A DNA stretch of 64,000 nt from Isoetes taiwanensis (GCA_021234155.1 JAJEKV010000013.1:22806162-22870161); one strand, 5' to 3'; shown: positions 37,302-49,831, numbered from the stretch's first letter. Notes: generated by a model not told the origin, from the sequence alone. Numbers and translations: made by a program.

Positions 37302-37599
37302 GGGCTACTGCCAACAACAGCCCCAGGGTCCCATGATCCATGTCCATCTCTAAGCCGGGCATTATGAAACAACTGCAAACAAATAAAGAAGATGTAAAAG
37401 CTATAAAATATATTTATAAACAACCCCAACAATCTAGCACTCAGCCAACAACCATTGTATAGTCAGTTGTATCCAAAGGAATGTAGGAAGTCCCAGGCAT
37501 GTTAGGCAGAACCTCAGGCCTGTACTCATCGTCTTGGCCCTCAACAAAATCCTCATCCATGTCCCCAGCATGCCAGCCTCATCCCAATAGCATTTGCAC

Positions 37600-38640
37600 C
37601 CTTTTCCCATCTGTTGGATGGGCTCCATCCCAGCTGGGATGCCATACAGAATACACCTGACGTCACTAGGCATGGCCACTTTGGGATTTAAGATCAGATG
37701 CCAAGCAGCCTTAACTCGATGTGCATAGCTAGATCTGGAAAGGATACTGCTTCTCGGATGGTGAAGGCTTTTGCCTTTGTGGCCTATACTGAAGGAAATA
37801 TATTCTAGCGAAGCCATTTACATATTCGTTATATTCACAGGATCGGTGAGGAAAACGGAAACCTATAGTGGGATTTGAACCCACAGAACTTTCATGCCCA
37901 AAATCCTCAACAAGATCACGGCTTGTGTAAATGTCAAATCAAACTTACAAATCCATCCGGCCTGATGCTTCTCACCAACAGACCTGATATCCATGCCGAA
38001 ATCCATATGAAGAAAACTCAGGCCCGCCTCCATCCCCCGAATCGGGCATGCCCACGGCTAGCAGGTGCCCTCCTGTCCACTGCCCGGCTGCCTTCACATG
38101 CTTTCCATTTCGGACCTTTGAAACAGACGAAAAAAATCTCTAACTAACCCACCCAAAATTAGAATATCCCCCCTTAAACAAATTAAGCTCCTCAAATTGG
38201 CCTAAATATACCCTTTTCTATACAATACCATACCGAAATCATAATCCCCACCATTGCCAAAATACCCTCCCCCAATACAAAACGAATTGGGCAAACTATA
38301 CGTTAAATGGTTGTATTTCAATGGTTTGATTTTTATTGCTTGGATATTCAATGGTTGAAAATTAGAGAGAGAGAAGAAGAAGAAGAAGAATGTTGATTAT
38401 TTCGCCTTCTAGACCATCAGGTCCATATGGCAATTTGATACATCATAAAAATTTTTCAACACTTTTCAAGTATGAGAGATGTACTCATCATGAGTACACT
38501 CCAGCTCTCACTCACTCTCATATTCATCATACATCTCTAATAGTGATTTATAGTTCTTAATGCTATAAATGAAATGAAATCTTTATTTTTACGTCTGTGA
38601 GACCATCAGGCCTAGAAGACGTTCATTTTACATATTCAAT
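37600..38640. other. No recognisable gene
   Basis: A minus-strand frame of 127 codons (37434-37817) overlaps the acidic segment noted above in a different frame. A tRNA-like T arm lies at 37868-37884 without a tRNA body. The rest is AT-rich and contains an AGAAGAAGA stretch near 38370. Confidence 0.4.
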
Positions 38641-38666
38641 ATCATATATATCTCTCATGTTCCTTC

Positions 38667-38790
<124 letters not shown>

Positions 38791-38984
38791 GAAGTGAAGT
38801 GAAGTGTATTACGCCTTTGGGAGGCCTCCAGCCTATAAGACTACATTATTATACATCATAGTCATAAAAATTAGATGAGTTTCCACCTCATCAAATTCTC
38901 ACCTCACTCCATGCATCCTCTTCTTCTATTAGGGTATTTTACATTTTTAGTACAACTCTCTCTATGTCAGAGTCTCAATTAAAA

Positions 38985-40140
38985 AGGATCCAATTCTATT
39001 TCCTTCCAATCCAAAAAGGTATGTAAATCGTGCACGTTGATGCCATATCCTGCCTCGTGATTATACTATAGGTTTTGACACTTAAGTATGACATGGTCTT
39101 CGCCTTCTATCTCATCTTTGCCGATACTTTGGCAAAGATCTCATGGTTCTGAGTAGTACCCCATCTCCCAACCTCCACACCTAGATGGTGCGAGCCGAGC
39201 CGGGATTCTCGCTGATATTGTGCCTCTTCTTTATCGATAAGTTCTCCTTTAGATGTATTGCCTCATCCAATGTAGGGATTCATATGCATCTTATACAATA
39301 TCATCTTAGTCTTTGGGCTCATCCACATTTTTCTTTCTAACCTTTTCATAGACCCATGTTCTTAGGTTGTCAATGGAAATTGCCTCTTCCCACATGATAT
39401 CCCATCTTTCAAGCCATGTCTTGACATCAACAAACCATCCTTTATGTTCAAGTGTTCAGGCAAGCATAATAAGGAATGTGTGGCATCCATCTTTTTATTT
39501 TAGCAAGGTACCTAATGCATTTGAGTAAAGCTTCCTTTCAAGCGGCATAGTGCCGCATTCAAATTAGCATCATCGGATATGGGGTTTTTCGCCTTACACC
39601 CAATTCCAGCTTTGGCTTCTTGTGTACTGCTTCAATATCATCCCAAGAGCCTTGTGGCAGCCCCGGGTCCCCAAATTTCAGCCCCATATAATACTATGCT
39701 TTGGACTAGAGATTCATACAATTTTTTCTTTTAGTGGCCATGCCCATATGTGGGTTTTCCGCACATGCTTTGCATAGAATACGCCTACTGCCCTCGCTTT
39801 CAATTTTGTTGTATGCATTGATGCCATTTATGATTCCCGCTAATAGTAAGTCCCGTGATATTTATATGTCTCTCGTGATATCTCAACTTTTTCACCCAAA
39901 TAGAGAAACCCCCGTTCCTCGCTTGAGCGACCCCACGTCATGGTTTTAGTCTTCTAGATTTACTTGCATCCCCGCTTTTGTTACGTAGCAGCCAATTGAT
40001 CAAGTAATTGCTGCATGTGTACCGAATCGCAAATAGCACCACATCATCAGATATAAGAGCAATTGGATCACATCTCCTTGAATCTCGCCTCCATCACGCT
40101 ATTATGTAACCATTCTTCCAGTCACCAATAAAGAGACCAA
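38985..40140 (-). mobile_element. 5'-truncated LINE, second family (reverse transcriptase C-terminal half)
   Basis: Minus-strand translation in shifting frames gives landmarks in the order of a non-LTR reverse transcriptase. LLFGLF lies near 40115. SDDVVLFA lies near 40040, at the position of the catalytic (F/Y)ADD box, with the residues before DD altered. A Leu/Lys region with NLEKTKTM lies near 39950. LYESLVQSIVLYGAEIWG lies at about 39660-39715. VRRKTPYP lies near 39590. A C-terminal DEIEGEDHVILKCQNL lies near 39090. Many stops interrupt it. The N-terminal RT and the endonuclease are absent; the fragment stops a few dozen bases short of the GA array at 40172. It is distinct from the LINE at 44.8-51.2 kb. 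Confidence 0.7.
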
Positions 40141-40165
40141 ATAAAAGAGAAACAGGAGACAAGAG

Positions 40166-40304
<139 letters not shown>

Positions 40305-40309
40305 TGTTA

Positions 40310-42320
40310 CTACATGAACCTAGATAAAATGAGAGATAACGAGAGATGGGAGATGACGAGAGATAGGGGGAGAGACAAAATTTTGACTCTCCCCCCGAGA
40401 GACAATTTGCCCCTAACTGCTGTTAGGGGCATTTCCATTATACCTGACCTGTTATGTTTGGTTTCACCGTAAAATGTTTTCGGGCGATGAATTACATAGA
40501 AGATGTTGCGGCCATGAATTTTGGGGCCATTTTCTTCTGCGGCATCTATCGAATCCTTTCTCTCATTATCTCTCGTGGTATCTTAACATATATAAACATC
40601 AAGGGCAAGATTCTTTTTCCGGAAGGAAAAAATAGGGAGAGAGAAAAAAGGCCAGAGAAAATAGAAGTGAAAGGAAAAAATGTTAGGACGTGTCCAAGAT
40701 TCGAAATGCTGTCTGATTTCAGGAGACAGAAAAGAATCGGTGATTTTCGCGCGGATTCGATCTGGACGGAATAGTGTGGACTGGATTTGATTGCTGTGCA
40801 GCTGGACGAAGACAGTTTGCTAATGAAAAGGTGTCGTTTTTGTGTTTTTTTTTTCCAGTTTTGTTATTGTTCTTCCCAACTCCGCAAAATCTTTCTTCAA
40901 TGTTGCCCTGTAAGTTCCTGGCACAGATTCAATTTTGGAATTTAGAGTAAGATGGGCTTTATGAATCTACGAAATCTGAGAAGCCTAGAACAAAGTTGGG
41001 CAAGAAGGAACTAATTCCGGCCTGAATCCGGTCATTATCCTCTTAGAAAATGCCCTTTTCATGCTCTCTGCTTGGTGGGCAGATCCGTTCATCGAAGGTG
41101 GACCTCCGAAAGCATCATTTGATGCAAAAGCTGCTCCATTATTGCTTGAAAAGAACCCGCGAATCGAATATCAAATTTGGCTTTTGTGCATCCGCGCCAA
41201 ACTTTTTATGAAAATTCAATCGTCATTAGCGGGGAAAGATGCATGCTATGAGAAAAGGCGGATTTGCAACATTTTTCTTCCGTGTTGGCTCCATTTTGGA
41301 TGTATCTAAGGCAGGGAGCCGGATTAGGGTGCAAAATGGAGAAATTTAGTGCAGAAAAATGGACGATCTGCGGACAAGGAACAGCACACATCCATTTATT
41401 TTGTACCACAGCCTCCTTTGTGTTGGGTTCACCTGCCTAGATGGCGATGATGAGGTGCCACTAAAGCTGATCTGCCAAATTGGCAATACACATCAAGTTC
41501 CAGCAGGTTTGGCTCCCTCCTAAATCTGTGATAGTGAGCCACCCGCTTATCGGGTGCTCACACATTTACTCCATATTATCTAACATATGTAATTATTGGC
41601 GGGAGGAATCTTTGGTCGCACAAAAGCTAGGGGCCTGCTTCTTCGTCACGACCACGGAATAATCGACAAGTCAATCAGGTAAACCAGATAACGGATAAGG
41701 TTGAATCCAAAGACCGACACGTTTCTTGGTCTGCTACGGAGACATCTGTGCAATGGTTGGCAGCTTCGGAATGGGTTGTGACATGCATAAATAGCTTTCT
41801 TTAACTACCGGGTTGGATTCAAGGGCGAAGAAGGTATGTCTATTGTGGTTTCTCTTTCTGCTAAGTTATTCATACATAAGACTTCTCAGAAATTATTTCG
41901 ATTCCGTAGTTTTCGATGCAAGCTTTTCAAAAATGATTTCGATTCTGTTTTTTAGGTTGAAGGCACACTGTTGCTTTCTATTCTTAGATCTATTCTTAGT
42001 TAAAAAGACTACCTGATTCCCTGTGCAAAAAAACGCCACCTAGCCTATTTTGCTCGATTTGCAATACTGCCATGGAGCAGAAGCGATCAATCAAGAATGT
42101 CGCCATTCTGCCGCAACCCCGGCCTTTCTATTATGCCCTCTCGTCATTCTGCCTTTTGTTGCCAAGCCCATGTCTTCTCTAAGCAGCACGAAAATACATG
42201 CGAAGGAAAAACGTTACCAAGAGCAAATGCATCCTTTCTGATGAGCGTTGCCATTCCATTGGCATTAATAAGATCATTCTTCATTACAGCATGAGCACAG
42301 GCGACTAATATACTAAGCAA
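40310..42320. other. No recognisable gene
   Basis: Open frames of 60-106 codons on the plus strand (40454-40774, 41061-41309, 41813-42016) show no motif I know and no splice-consistent arrangement. Confidence 0.4.
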
Positions 42321-42332
42321 ATCTCTAGAATT

Positions 42333-42731
42333 TTAACCCCTAAAAACCTGTTCATGACCATGGCCATGGCTGTGGCTTCCTTCCTTGGGAGCGTGAACAA
42401 TTTCAAGAGGAGGGTTTAACGCCTCACCTTTGGATTTAGAGCCGTCTTCAGGGTCGTTTGATTTTTCCTTCGGAAGTACATGAGATGCCACACATCTCTG
42501 AAGCAGCCTTAACAAATTATGTCCTCTTGTAGGATCTCCTCTTTCTGGTGATCCTTGCAATCTACACGAAGAAGAAATCTCAATACCTTGAGTATAAGAA
42601 GAGCTGAGAGAAGACGCAGCCTTAGGAGGAAAAGGGAGTTTTTCCCCACAACGGTACAGGCTGAATGTTGTCATTTGCAACATAGCATTAGAAAATCCAT
42701 AATATTGGTTCACACATTGCCTTTTACACAC
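42333..42731 (-). CDS. Hypothetical protein, His-rich C terminus
   Basis: A 132-codon frame, unbroken, starts at the ATG at 42731. Composition is protein-like: a Ser-rich segment (SSLSSSYTQGIEISSS), then a basic amphipathic stretch (NLLRLLQRCVASHVLPKEK), then a C terminus with SHSHGHGHEQ. Alternating His/Gly stretches can bind metal. I do not recognise the family, and no neighbour gives a context. A TTCAG acceptor-like site within the frame at about 42661 means it may be an exon rather than a complete gene. Confidence 0.3.
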   Translation of the reverse strand: MCKRQCVNQYYGFSNAMLQMTTFSLYRCGEKLPFPPKAASSLSSSYTQGIEISSSCRLQGSPERGDPTRGHNLLRLLQRCVASHVLPKEKSNDPEDGSKSKGEALNPPLEIVHAPKEGSHSHGHGHEQVFRG

Positions 42732-43170
42732 AATAGCTTAGCTACAAACATATTCGATTATGCACAAATATCGATATTGGACTAACCTCTATGCAAGAAG
42801 GTTGTGCAATGTACACATATGTTATGATAATACATATAATTCTATTGTATTTTGTCATATTCCAAACTGATGCTTTCAATATGTTCTAGACCTTGGCTCC
42901 CTCGAACAATACACATATTTTCTACAATACTTTGTATATGGATTGCTCATACACATATGTTGCCAATGTGTGAAAGATGCACTTTTCTCACTTCATACTT
43001 TCACTTTTACCTATATTGATGCTTCAATAGCCCCCGTCTAACATATGGGAACAGGAACACAGGCAATTGTACGAGTTCAAATCTTGAGTACTCTTAAATT
43101 GGTGCACACTCTCAATTCGATAATATTTTGGCCAGTAAATGGATTAGTAAAAGATGAGGGGTTGAAAAAT

Positions 43171-43256
43171 AGAAATGTTCGCGGCGGCCTTGGCCGCCGC
43201 GATAAATTTCTTGTATGGTATAAAAATTATCTCTCGCCATATAGCACGAGAGATAA
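43171..43256. repeat. Two adjacent strong hairpins
   Basis: The first is a 10-bp GC-only stem (CGCGGCGGCC, loop TT, GGCCGCCGCG; 43180-43201), extended after a small internal loop by GAAAT/ATTTC. The second, 25 bp further, is a 10-bp stem TTATCTCTCG/CGAGAGATAA (43227-43256, loop 10). No gene was found here; the surrounding DNA is AT-rich. Confidence 0.7.
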
Positions 43257-43259
43257 AAA

Positions 43260-44030
43260 AAATTTGGAGCATGTGGCCGACGCGAGAGAGAGAGAGGGGT
43301 TGCACTTAAACGATAAACGATAAGTTTTGCTATACACGAATCAAAATTCAGGAGCAAATCGCATTCTTGTGTTTAATGGTTTGCTATAGATGAATCGAAC
43401 TTAAGAACAAAGCCCATTCTTGTGTCTAATAATGGTTGAACAATCAAACCAGCTGTAAAACATTAACAGAGCGGGTATTTGAGCGCCTATAGCAATCCTT
43501 ATAGCAATGCAAAATGAGATGCCATATGAAACAAGGACTAAATCAAGGCAATGCCGATACAAATCCTCTCCAATAAAAAGATCATAGTCTAGGTTTTTGA
43601 TGTTCATAGCCTTTTCAAATATTAATATTAATGGATGTGAACACGCATTTCAGGTATTTGTTTTTCCCAAATCTAAGTAGTGCTATTTTCAGTTCATACG
43701 AATAACTTCAAAACACATTTGAAATGGTAACATACACAGATTCAGAGAACAATCCATTCTTCATATATAGCATTCAGCTTATAACTTGCAGACATAGAAC
43801 AGCATTCTATTTGAGGAGCTTTCTGCACATGTAAAGCCATATATCCTGCTGTAATTTCAGCCTTCCCAATTCATGATCCTCAATTCGATAACAAATTCAC
43901 CAATCAATTGTAGAAATATAAAGCAAACTCAAATACATAAAAGTAAAAAAAAGGGGGTTCAGAAGCAATCGGCATGCTTATTGAATGCAAATTACAGCAC
44001 TAGGCTACAAAGTAACTCAGGGGGGAATTT
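43260..44030. other. No recognisable gene; region downstream of histone H4
   Basis: AT-rich sequence on the 3' side of the H4 gene. It contains a short GAGAGAGAGAG run at about 43286 and no coding signal. The H4 polyadenylation site is expected at its right edge, but no single signal could be chosen. Confidence 0.4.
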
Positions 44031-44043
44031 ACAAACAAAATGG

Positions 44044-44062
44044 TGGTGTTAAAGAAACACCA
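44044..44062 (-). terminator. Possible histone-type 3' stem-loop of H4
   Basis: In the H4 sense direction a 7-bp perfect stem TGGTGTT/AACACCA closes a 5-nt TCTTT loop and is followed by CCA. It begins about 20 nt after the stop codon. Metazoan and green-algal replication histone mRNAs end at a 6-bp stem with a 4-nt U-rich loop followed by ACCA/ACCCA; land-plant histone mRNAs are normally polyadenylated. The loop here is one base too long, so this may be coincidence. Confidence 0.3.
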
Positions 44063-44082
44063 ATTTTCGGCAGAAAAGAACC

Positions 44083-44427
<345 letters not shown>

Positions 44428-44475
44428 TCAAAACTAGAATAGAAGAAGCCGATGCCCTGCTCTGTAAAGGGGGCT

Positions 44476-44584
44476 TTCCTTATAAATTGCTCTCTTCATC
44501 GTGGCCAATATCATCGACGGCTCACAATCCAGCCTTGCCCCGGATCGATGACGTGGATATTTTTTGAACCCACCTGGCGGGAAA
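44476..44584 (-). promoter_or_regulatory. S-phase histone H4 promoter
   Basis: Reading toward H4 there is an E2F-type site TTTCCCGCC (44584-44576), then CCACGTCATCGATCCG (44556-44541). The latter matches the plant histone type I element, which joins the hexamer ACGTCA to a reversed octamer, CGATCCGCG, differing only in the last bases. An inverted CCAAT (ATTGG, about 44504-44508) follows, then a TATA-like TTTATAAGG near 44479-44487, about 85-90 bp before the ATG. The order and spacing fit replication-dependent plant histone promoters. Confidence 0.75.
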
Positions 44585-44829
44585 TACTTTAGGTCTTCCC
44601 AGTTCCCACTAAAAACACACCCAAAGCGGTAAATAATATCCCAATGTTTGAATATTGTCAAACTATTTTGCTTCATTTTCCACTATTTCGTTATCTTCCG
44701 TTCTTTATGGGTTTTTTTCCATATTGTTTGCTCCAAGACATGGATTGGCAGTATATTTCGCACATTATGCCTCACGGATTGTAAGGTCCATATTCCCATG
44801 TGAGAAAAACGCATTTCCATTCAGACCAA

Positions 44830-44845
44830 CACATGGTTTCAAACT
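44830..44845. repeat. LINE target-site duplication, left copy
   Basis: CACATGGTTTCAAACT here is identical to 51157-51172. The match may include two further A bases on the left, which are ambiguous with the poly(A) tail on the right. Confidence 0.9.
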
Positions 44846-44887
44846 AAAAATCGCCATTTGGGATAAACTAAAATAAGAAGACAATTG

Positions 44888-46700
44888 ATGGCGGCGACTA
44901 CTGGTAGTTCTAGAAGGCCGGTGGGAAAACAACAGTGGAAGCGGGAGACCATGAGAGAAGGATCCGGGAGAGCAGAGAGAAGTGGGGGGACAGAGGTCCA
45001 GACGAGGTCCCCGGAAGGGCGTAAACACAAATGAAAGCATCACTGCATGTGTCAGTAGTCATGATCTTGGGAGGTCGCGTTCCACGGCTCCGGCTTCAAA
45101 ATTCCACAACAAGCCGACAGCATTGGGGGCAAAAGCCCCAAGTGCGAGATACTCTTTGCAATTTTGAATTAGGCACCGTAAGGCCCATTGAGTTTTTAAA
45201 AGAAGAAGGAAATGTGGGGGGAGAACCTCCAAAGTAGGGAGATGTGTAGGAGACGAATCGGCATTACAAAAAAACCCAAATCAATCGTCTTGGGGACCGA
45301 AGATGGTAGGAGCAAAGGAACACCAATGCAATACAATGACACAGGCCTGATGGGACAGAGAAAATCGAGCATGGAGGGAAGTAAGAACACCTTCAGCCAG
45401 GGAAGTAGATGAAGCTTCTCTTCAAGGGCGTGAGGCGAGGGGGCTACCGGGAACCACGCACTGCCAAGGGGCTTTTTGGTCCCCAACAGGGTGAAGGGGC
45501 ATTGGTCCCAACAAGGTTCTAAGGAACCACCGGCACCCATCGATGGGGCTTATAGTTCATTCATACCACAAGCCCCAAGGAATAGTGCAACCTACGGAAT
45601 CGATAAGATCATGATGGAAGCTTAAGCAGAAGATAACCAAGCATACCCAAAGGACTTAAACAGAGGTAAGATTTTTTTCTTCTACATCCAGATAAAGTGA
45701 TCTTCGAGTCGAAAATGGGATAGTCAAGCGAGGCAAAAGTAAGTGTAGGGGGAAGATCTGGGCCGGGCTTAGTGGCAATGCAAGGGAGTAATGCAAGGGA
45801 GGCTTGGAAAAAACAATGACACGATAGCAAGAGTTAACAAGCCTAGATTCTCGAGTGGATAAAGAATAAGGTGCCACCAAAAATGGCCCGAGTCCGAGGG
45901 TTGATGCAAAGCCTTAAAACAAGATGGCGAGGTTTTGCCCAAGATCCGGGCAAATTAAATAACGGCCAGCTTGAAAAAAGTGGAACCCGATAGTGTGGGA
46001 ACTATGGAAGTAGACGAGGAGTCTAACTTTCCAATAGCGAGATAGATCATGGTATGCATGTAAAAGTGGTGGAGAACTTGGTATCCACGATCGTTATTGG
46101 ATTCTTCACGGAGGATTCACGGACTTTCGAAAACTAGAATTTTGGTACATCAACCCACTTGAAAAGGTTAGGTCTGCCCCAAAGATGAATCTCTTAAGGC
46201 ACTAGGTGGCAACTTCTTCCTCATCTTATTCCATAGTGAAGGCCTTGGTAGATAAGATGGTGGCTCAGCGCAATGGACACTTTATGGGGAATACATCCTA
46301 TATCAATACTATTCTCACGATTCTCCCCATCAAATGTCGTGAATCAAAATCCCATCTTTGTTGGAGATTGAACACCTACCTCCGGACATGTTGATACGAG
46401 TTTTTAAAGGCCATTGCTAACACAATAGGCACTTATATCTCACCTGTCCATAGCCGAGGGGCCCAAGGATTTGTGTAGCCATTCCAAAGAAAGGCGTGCA
46501 TACCGAAAGGGTGATAGTTAAGAGTGGCAAGTGCTCTTTCAAATTTCCCTTGAAATTGACCAACAAATGGGAAATATACGAGAATGTTTCAGGATCTTAA
46601 AATGGAAGGGCTGGAAGAGAATCCTCGATCAAGATCTAAAAAGAAGAAATGAGTCCTCAACATCAAGCACTGAGCGATAATCCCAAAGATCCCCCACAAG
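44888..46700 (+). pseudogene. LINE ORF1 remnant (DUF4283-like)
   Basis: ORF1 of plant LINEs encodes a nucleic-acid-binding protein that packages the element RNA. The first frame runs 48 codons from the ATG at 44888, starting MAATTGSSRRPVGKQQWKRE, and stops at about 45034. Coding-like sequence continues in other frames. Around 46205-46450 the DUF4283 pattern is visible in pieces: GNFFLILFHSEG, WTLYGEYILYQYY, then LEIEHLPPDMLIRVFK and AIANTIGTYISPVHSRGAQG, which correspond to the family's GxFFLxRF, GPWxxxG and WVRLPxLPLxxW...IG.xIG segments. A following VIVKSGKCSFKFPL segment lies near 46530. Many stops are present. Confidence 0.7.
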
Positions 46701-47579
46701 TGATGGGGTCCCAACGAGCCACCCCATGGCTCCCTTGTAATCACCCCATGTGCTCCAAGTCCCGGGGAGGCGAAACCCCTAACACTAGCAATGTGGCATC
46801 TCGCACCAAGGGGCCTACATGAGTCCTATCATCTCCCACAACCTGTTGAGGGCTTGTCAAAAAGCAGATGGTCAAACTTTGGGAAGTGGGAGGGGCCAGG
46901 CATAAAGGGAGAACAGAAATATTGCTTTCGAAGAATGGAGGACCTGGCCCAAAGTCCCTCCCCTGTGTGTCTCAGGACTCATATTGTCTCTCGAGGTAAA
47001 CAACCCTTTCTCTCATTACATTAAAGAAGTAATGATTTTAGAGGAGGCATTGCAGGACAAGGTGAAAGGAAATCGAAAGCAGATATTGTAGGACGGAGAG
47101 TTGGTTGCTATAGAGAGTACCCTCCCACCACACAAAAATCGGTGGGCGGACCTTGCAATGGAAGAGGAGAATGGGAGGACAAAAAAAAAAAAAAAAAAAG
47201 CGTAAACAATAGACACTGGATGGGATGGGTAACATGAAAAGGAAGAAAGGGTCTCCAAATATCTCCCGAAGGAACTATAAAATCCTTTTGGAATATGGGG
47301 GGGTAAAATCCTCTAATACAAGAAAAGCGAGATTATCAAACGCAAATCAAGGAGATAAATCCAAACGTTATATGCTGCCGCAGAGCCTAAATGTAGGCGG
47401 GGGAGATATGCACCCATTGTTCAACACTATAGGTAAAGAATATGTGGGCATTCTTTGCGTAAAATATACCTCTAGTGCGTGCACTTTGATCGCCGGAAGG
47501 TTAGGCGTAAAATATGTCATTCATTCAATTGTGAAAATGATTTGGTAGGTGGGCTATAATTCATGGCAACAAGAAGGCG

Positions 47580-48000
47580 TAATATGGGGTCCGGTGAATA
47601 TTTATGCCCATAACAACCCATGGGGCAGAGGTGCTTTATGGGCCACTCTCGGTTTACGATTGAAAGGCTTTGGAAGTCGATAGCATGGCTAATGATAGGG
47701 ATTTCAATATGGTGGAGGCTGGCCGAGGATACGTCGAAAATTGTACACGGGTTTGAGAAGCTCAAAGGGTGTAAATTGGTAGAGGATATGGGTTTTATGG
47801 AGCTGGAGGGAGATAAGGATTTACATGGGGTAATGGATGGCTGGGAGCGGGGAGGATGTATGCAAGGCACGATAGATGCTATATGAATGACGTGGCTTTC
47901 TCCATCCTCCCATACCTTCAAAGGTCCAATCAATTAAAGAATGCTATCTCCGATCATAATCCACAAGTGATATCTACTAAGAAGTGTCAGTTTAGAACTT
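47580..48000 (+). pseudogene. LINE endonuclease domain remnant (APE type)
   Basis: The apurinic-endonuclease-like domain nicks the target DNA. INIYAPN-like VNIYAHNNPWGRGALW lies near 47595. In another frame come DFNMVEAGRGYVEN (47700 on), FTWGNGWLGAGRMYARHDRC (near 47840), and SDHNP at 47949-47963, the conserved Ser-Asp-His near the end of the domain. The catalytic Asp and His residues are still present although the frame is broken. Upstream (47225-47548) an open frame of 107 codons probably covers the damaged N-terminal half. An A19 run at about 47181-47199 may mark another insertion or slippage. Confidence 0.7.
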
Positions 48001-48030
48001 CTAAAAAGATTTGAATTAAATACAGGATAT

Positions 48031-49831
48031 TTGAAAGACCCAAATTTTGTGGAAACCTGCAAAAGCATATGGCAATCGGCTTTTAGATCGAAAACTGGTA
48101 TGGAAACCATGATAACAGCTCTTTCAAATATTAAAAATTATGCTAAAAGCTGGGGTAGGGCTGAAGTGCAAAAAGAAAGGGAAAAACTGGATTCCCTTTA
48201 TGGCCAACTCCTCTCACTTAGAGCATTGGGCCCCAATGATGGGATGGAGGAGAAAAGGATAATAGAACAGATAAAGACATTAGAAGAGGTCAAGATAGCT
48301 GAAAACATATGTAAAGCAGGATTGACCTGGCTAAAAGAAGCTGATAAATGCACAAAGTTCTTCTTCAAGACAGCTAAAGAAAAGAAGAGGTCTTCCACAC
48401 TATCATCCATCACTCAAAATGACGGCTCGATTCTCAAATCTCCAGGAGATCTCAAAAGGTATCTATATAATCATTTCAATGCTTTCTTTGGAGAACATAA
48501 CTTACCATTTCAAGAGACTTTCGAAGAGCTGGTGGTTTCAAAAGTCACACCTATAATGAACTCTAGTCAGCAAGATATATTAAGTCTTCCCCTCTCTATT
48601 GAGGACCTTCAAAAGGCCACCTTTTATGGCTAAAATAAATGTCCTGGGGTATGGATGGAATTCCCATAGAATTCTATCAATGCAATTGGGAATGGGTCAA
48701 GGTTGATATCTTCTCCACATACACAGACTTTATGCAAGCTGAAAATCTACATCCAAGATTGAACACAGGATGTATTTCCTTGGTTCCCAAGAGTAAGGAG
48801 CCAAGCACAATCAATGATTGGAGGCCCATCACACTTTTATCTGCTTTTTATAAAATCATAGCTAAGGCTATGGCAGAGAAGATCAAGCCAATTCTAGCTG
48901 AAGGCATCTCACAAGCCCAATCAGGCTTTCTATTGGGCAGGAGTATCCTGAGCAATGTCGCAACAAATTCAAGGTTTGCAATTGGGCTAGAAAAAACAAG
49001 ACAAAAGGTGGCCTACCTAAAGCTAGACTTTACCAAAGCTTACGGATGATCATGGGAGTTTTCTCGCATAAAATGATGCTCAAGCTGGGTTGTGAAATAA
49101 TTTTTACAGAAGGGGTCATGAAACTTCTGCGATCTGCTCGAGCTTCAGTCCTATTCCAAGGTGAACCCTCTCCAATATTTGACATAAAAAGGGGCATCAG
49201 GCAAGGGTGCCCCTTAGCCCCATTCCTCTTCAATATTGCAGCAGACGCACTTTCACAAATATTCGTGCAAGCCTCTGCAGACGGTATGATTCAGGGACTA
49301 GAAATGTTGGATGGCTCTCAACAAATATGTAACCAATATGTAGACGACACATTTCTATTCATAGAGACAGAGGAAGAGAACCTGTCATGCGCAGGCAAAT
49401 TACTAGCCTCCTTCTCAATAGCTTCAGGATGTCTCATAAATTGGAATAAATGCATAGTACAATGGCCTTTGGAAGAACCGCATCCCACATGCTTGACAAT
49501 CCTACCATGGAGAATAATTCCAGAGGGTGAGCATTCCAACCTATTAGGTGTTCCAGTGGGCATCAATATTGCTAATGCACAAATATGGGACGAAATACTA
49601 CTAGGCCTTCAGAAACACTTAAATTGGTGGAAGGTGGCAAAGCTATCACTTGCAAGTCGGATTACTGTGGCAAAACATGTGTTAAGCAATACTCATGTCT
49701 ACACGTCATCAATTTTACTAGTTCCAAAGGAGAAGGCACGAGAATTAGAAGGGCTAATCCGCAACTCTGTCTGGGGAGGGAATGAAGAAGGGGCAGTGGT
49801 CAATCGCTTGGTGGAAGTGCAAGAGAGATAA
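48031..49831 (+). pseudogene. LINE reverse transcriptase
   Basis: This is the polymerase of target-primed reverse transcription. Three open frames cover it. 48031-48633 is the linker with TWLKEADKCTKFFF, near the usual RT start. 48639-49049 holds MDGIPIEFYQ, NDWRPITLLSAFYKIIAKAM, SQAQSGFLLGRSI and YLKLDFTKAYG. 49046-49831 holds IRQGCPLAPFLFNI, the catalytic QYVDDTFLF (Asp pair at 49343-49348) and the thumb SNLLGVPVG. Frameshifts separate the three. Catalytic residues are intact, so decay is through indels more than substitutions. Confidence 0.9.

Noticed and set aside
37868-37884. Perfect tRNA-like T arm on the minus strand (GTGGG, TTCAAAT loop, CCCAC), matching a polymerase III B box
   Set aside because: No matching acceptor, D arm or anticodon arm could be found upstream, so it is neither a tRNA gene nor a demonstrable SINE.
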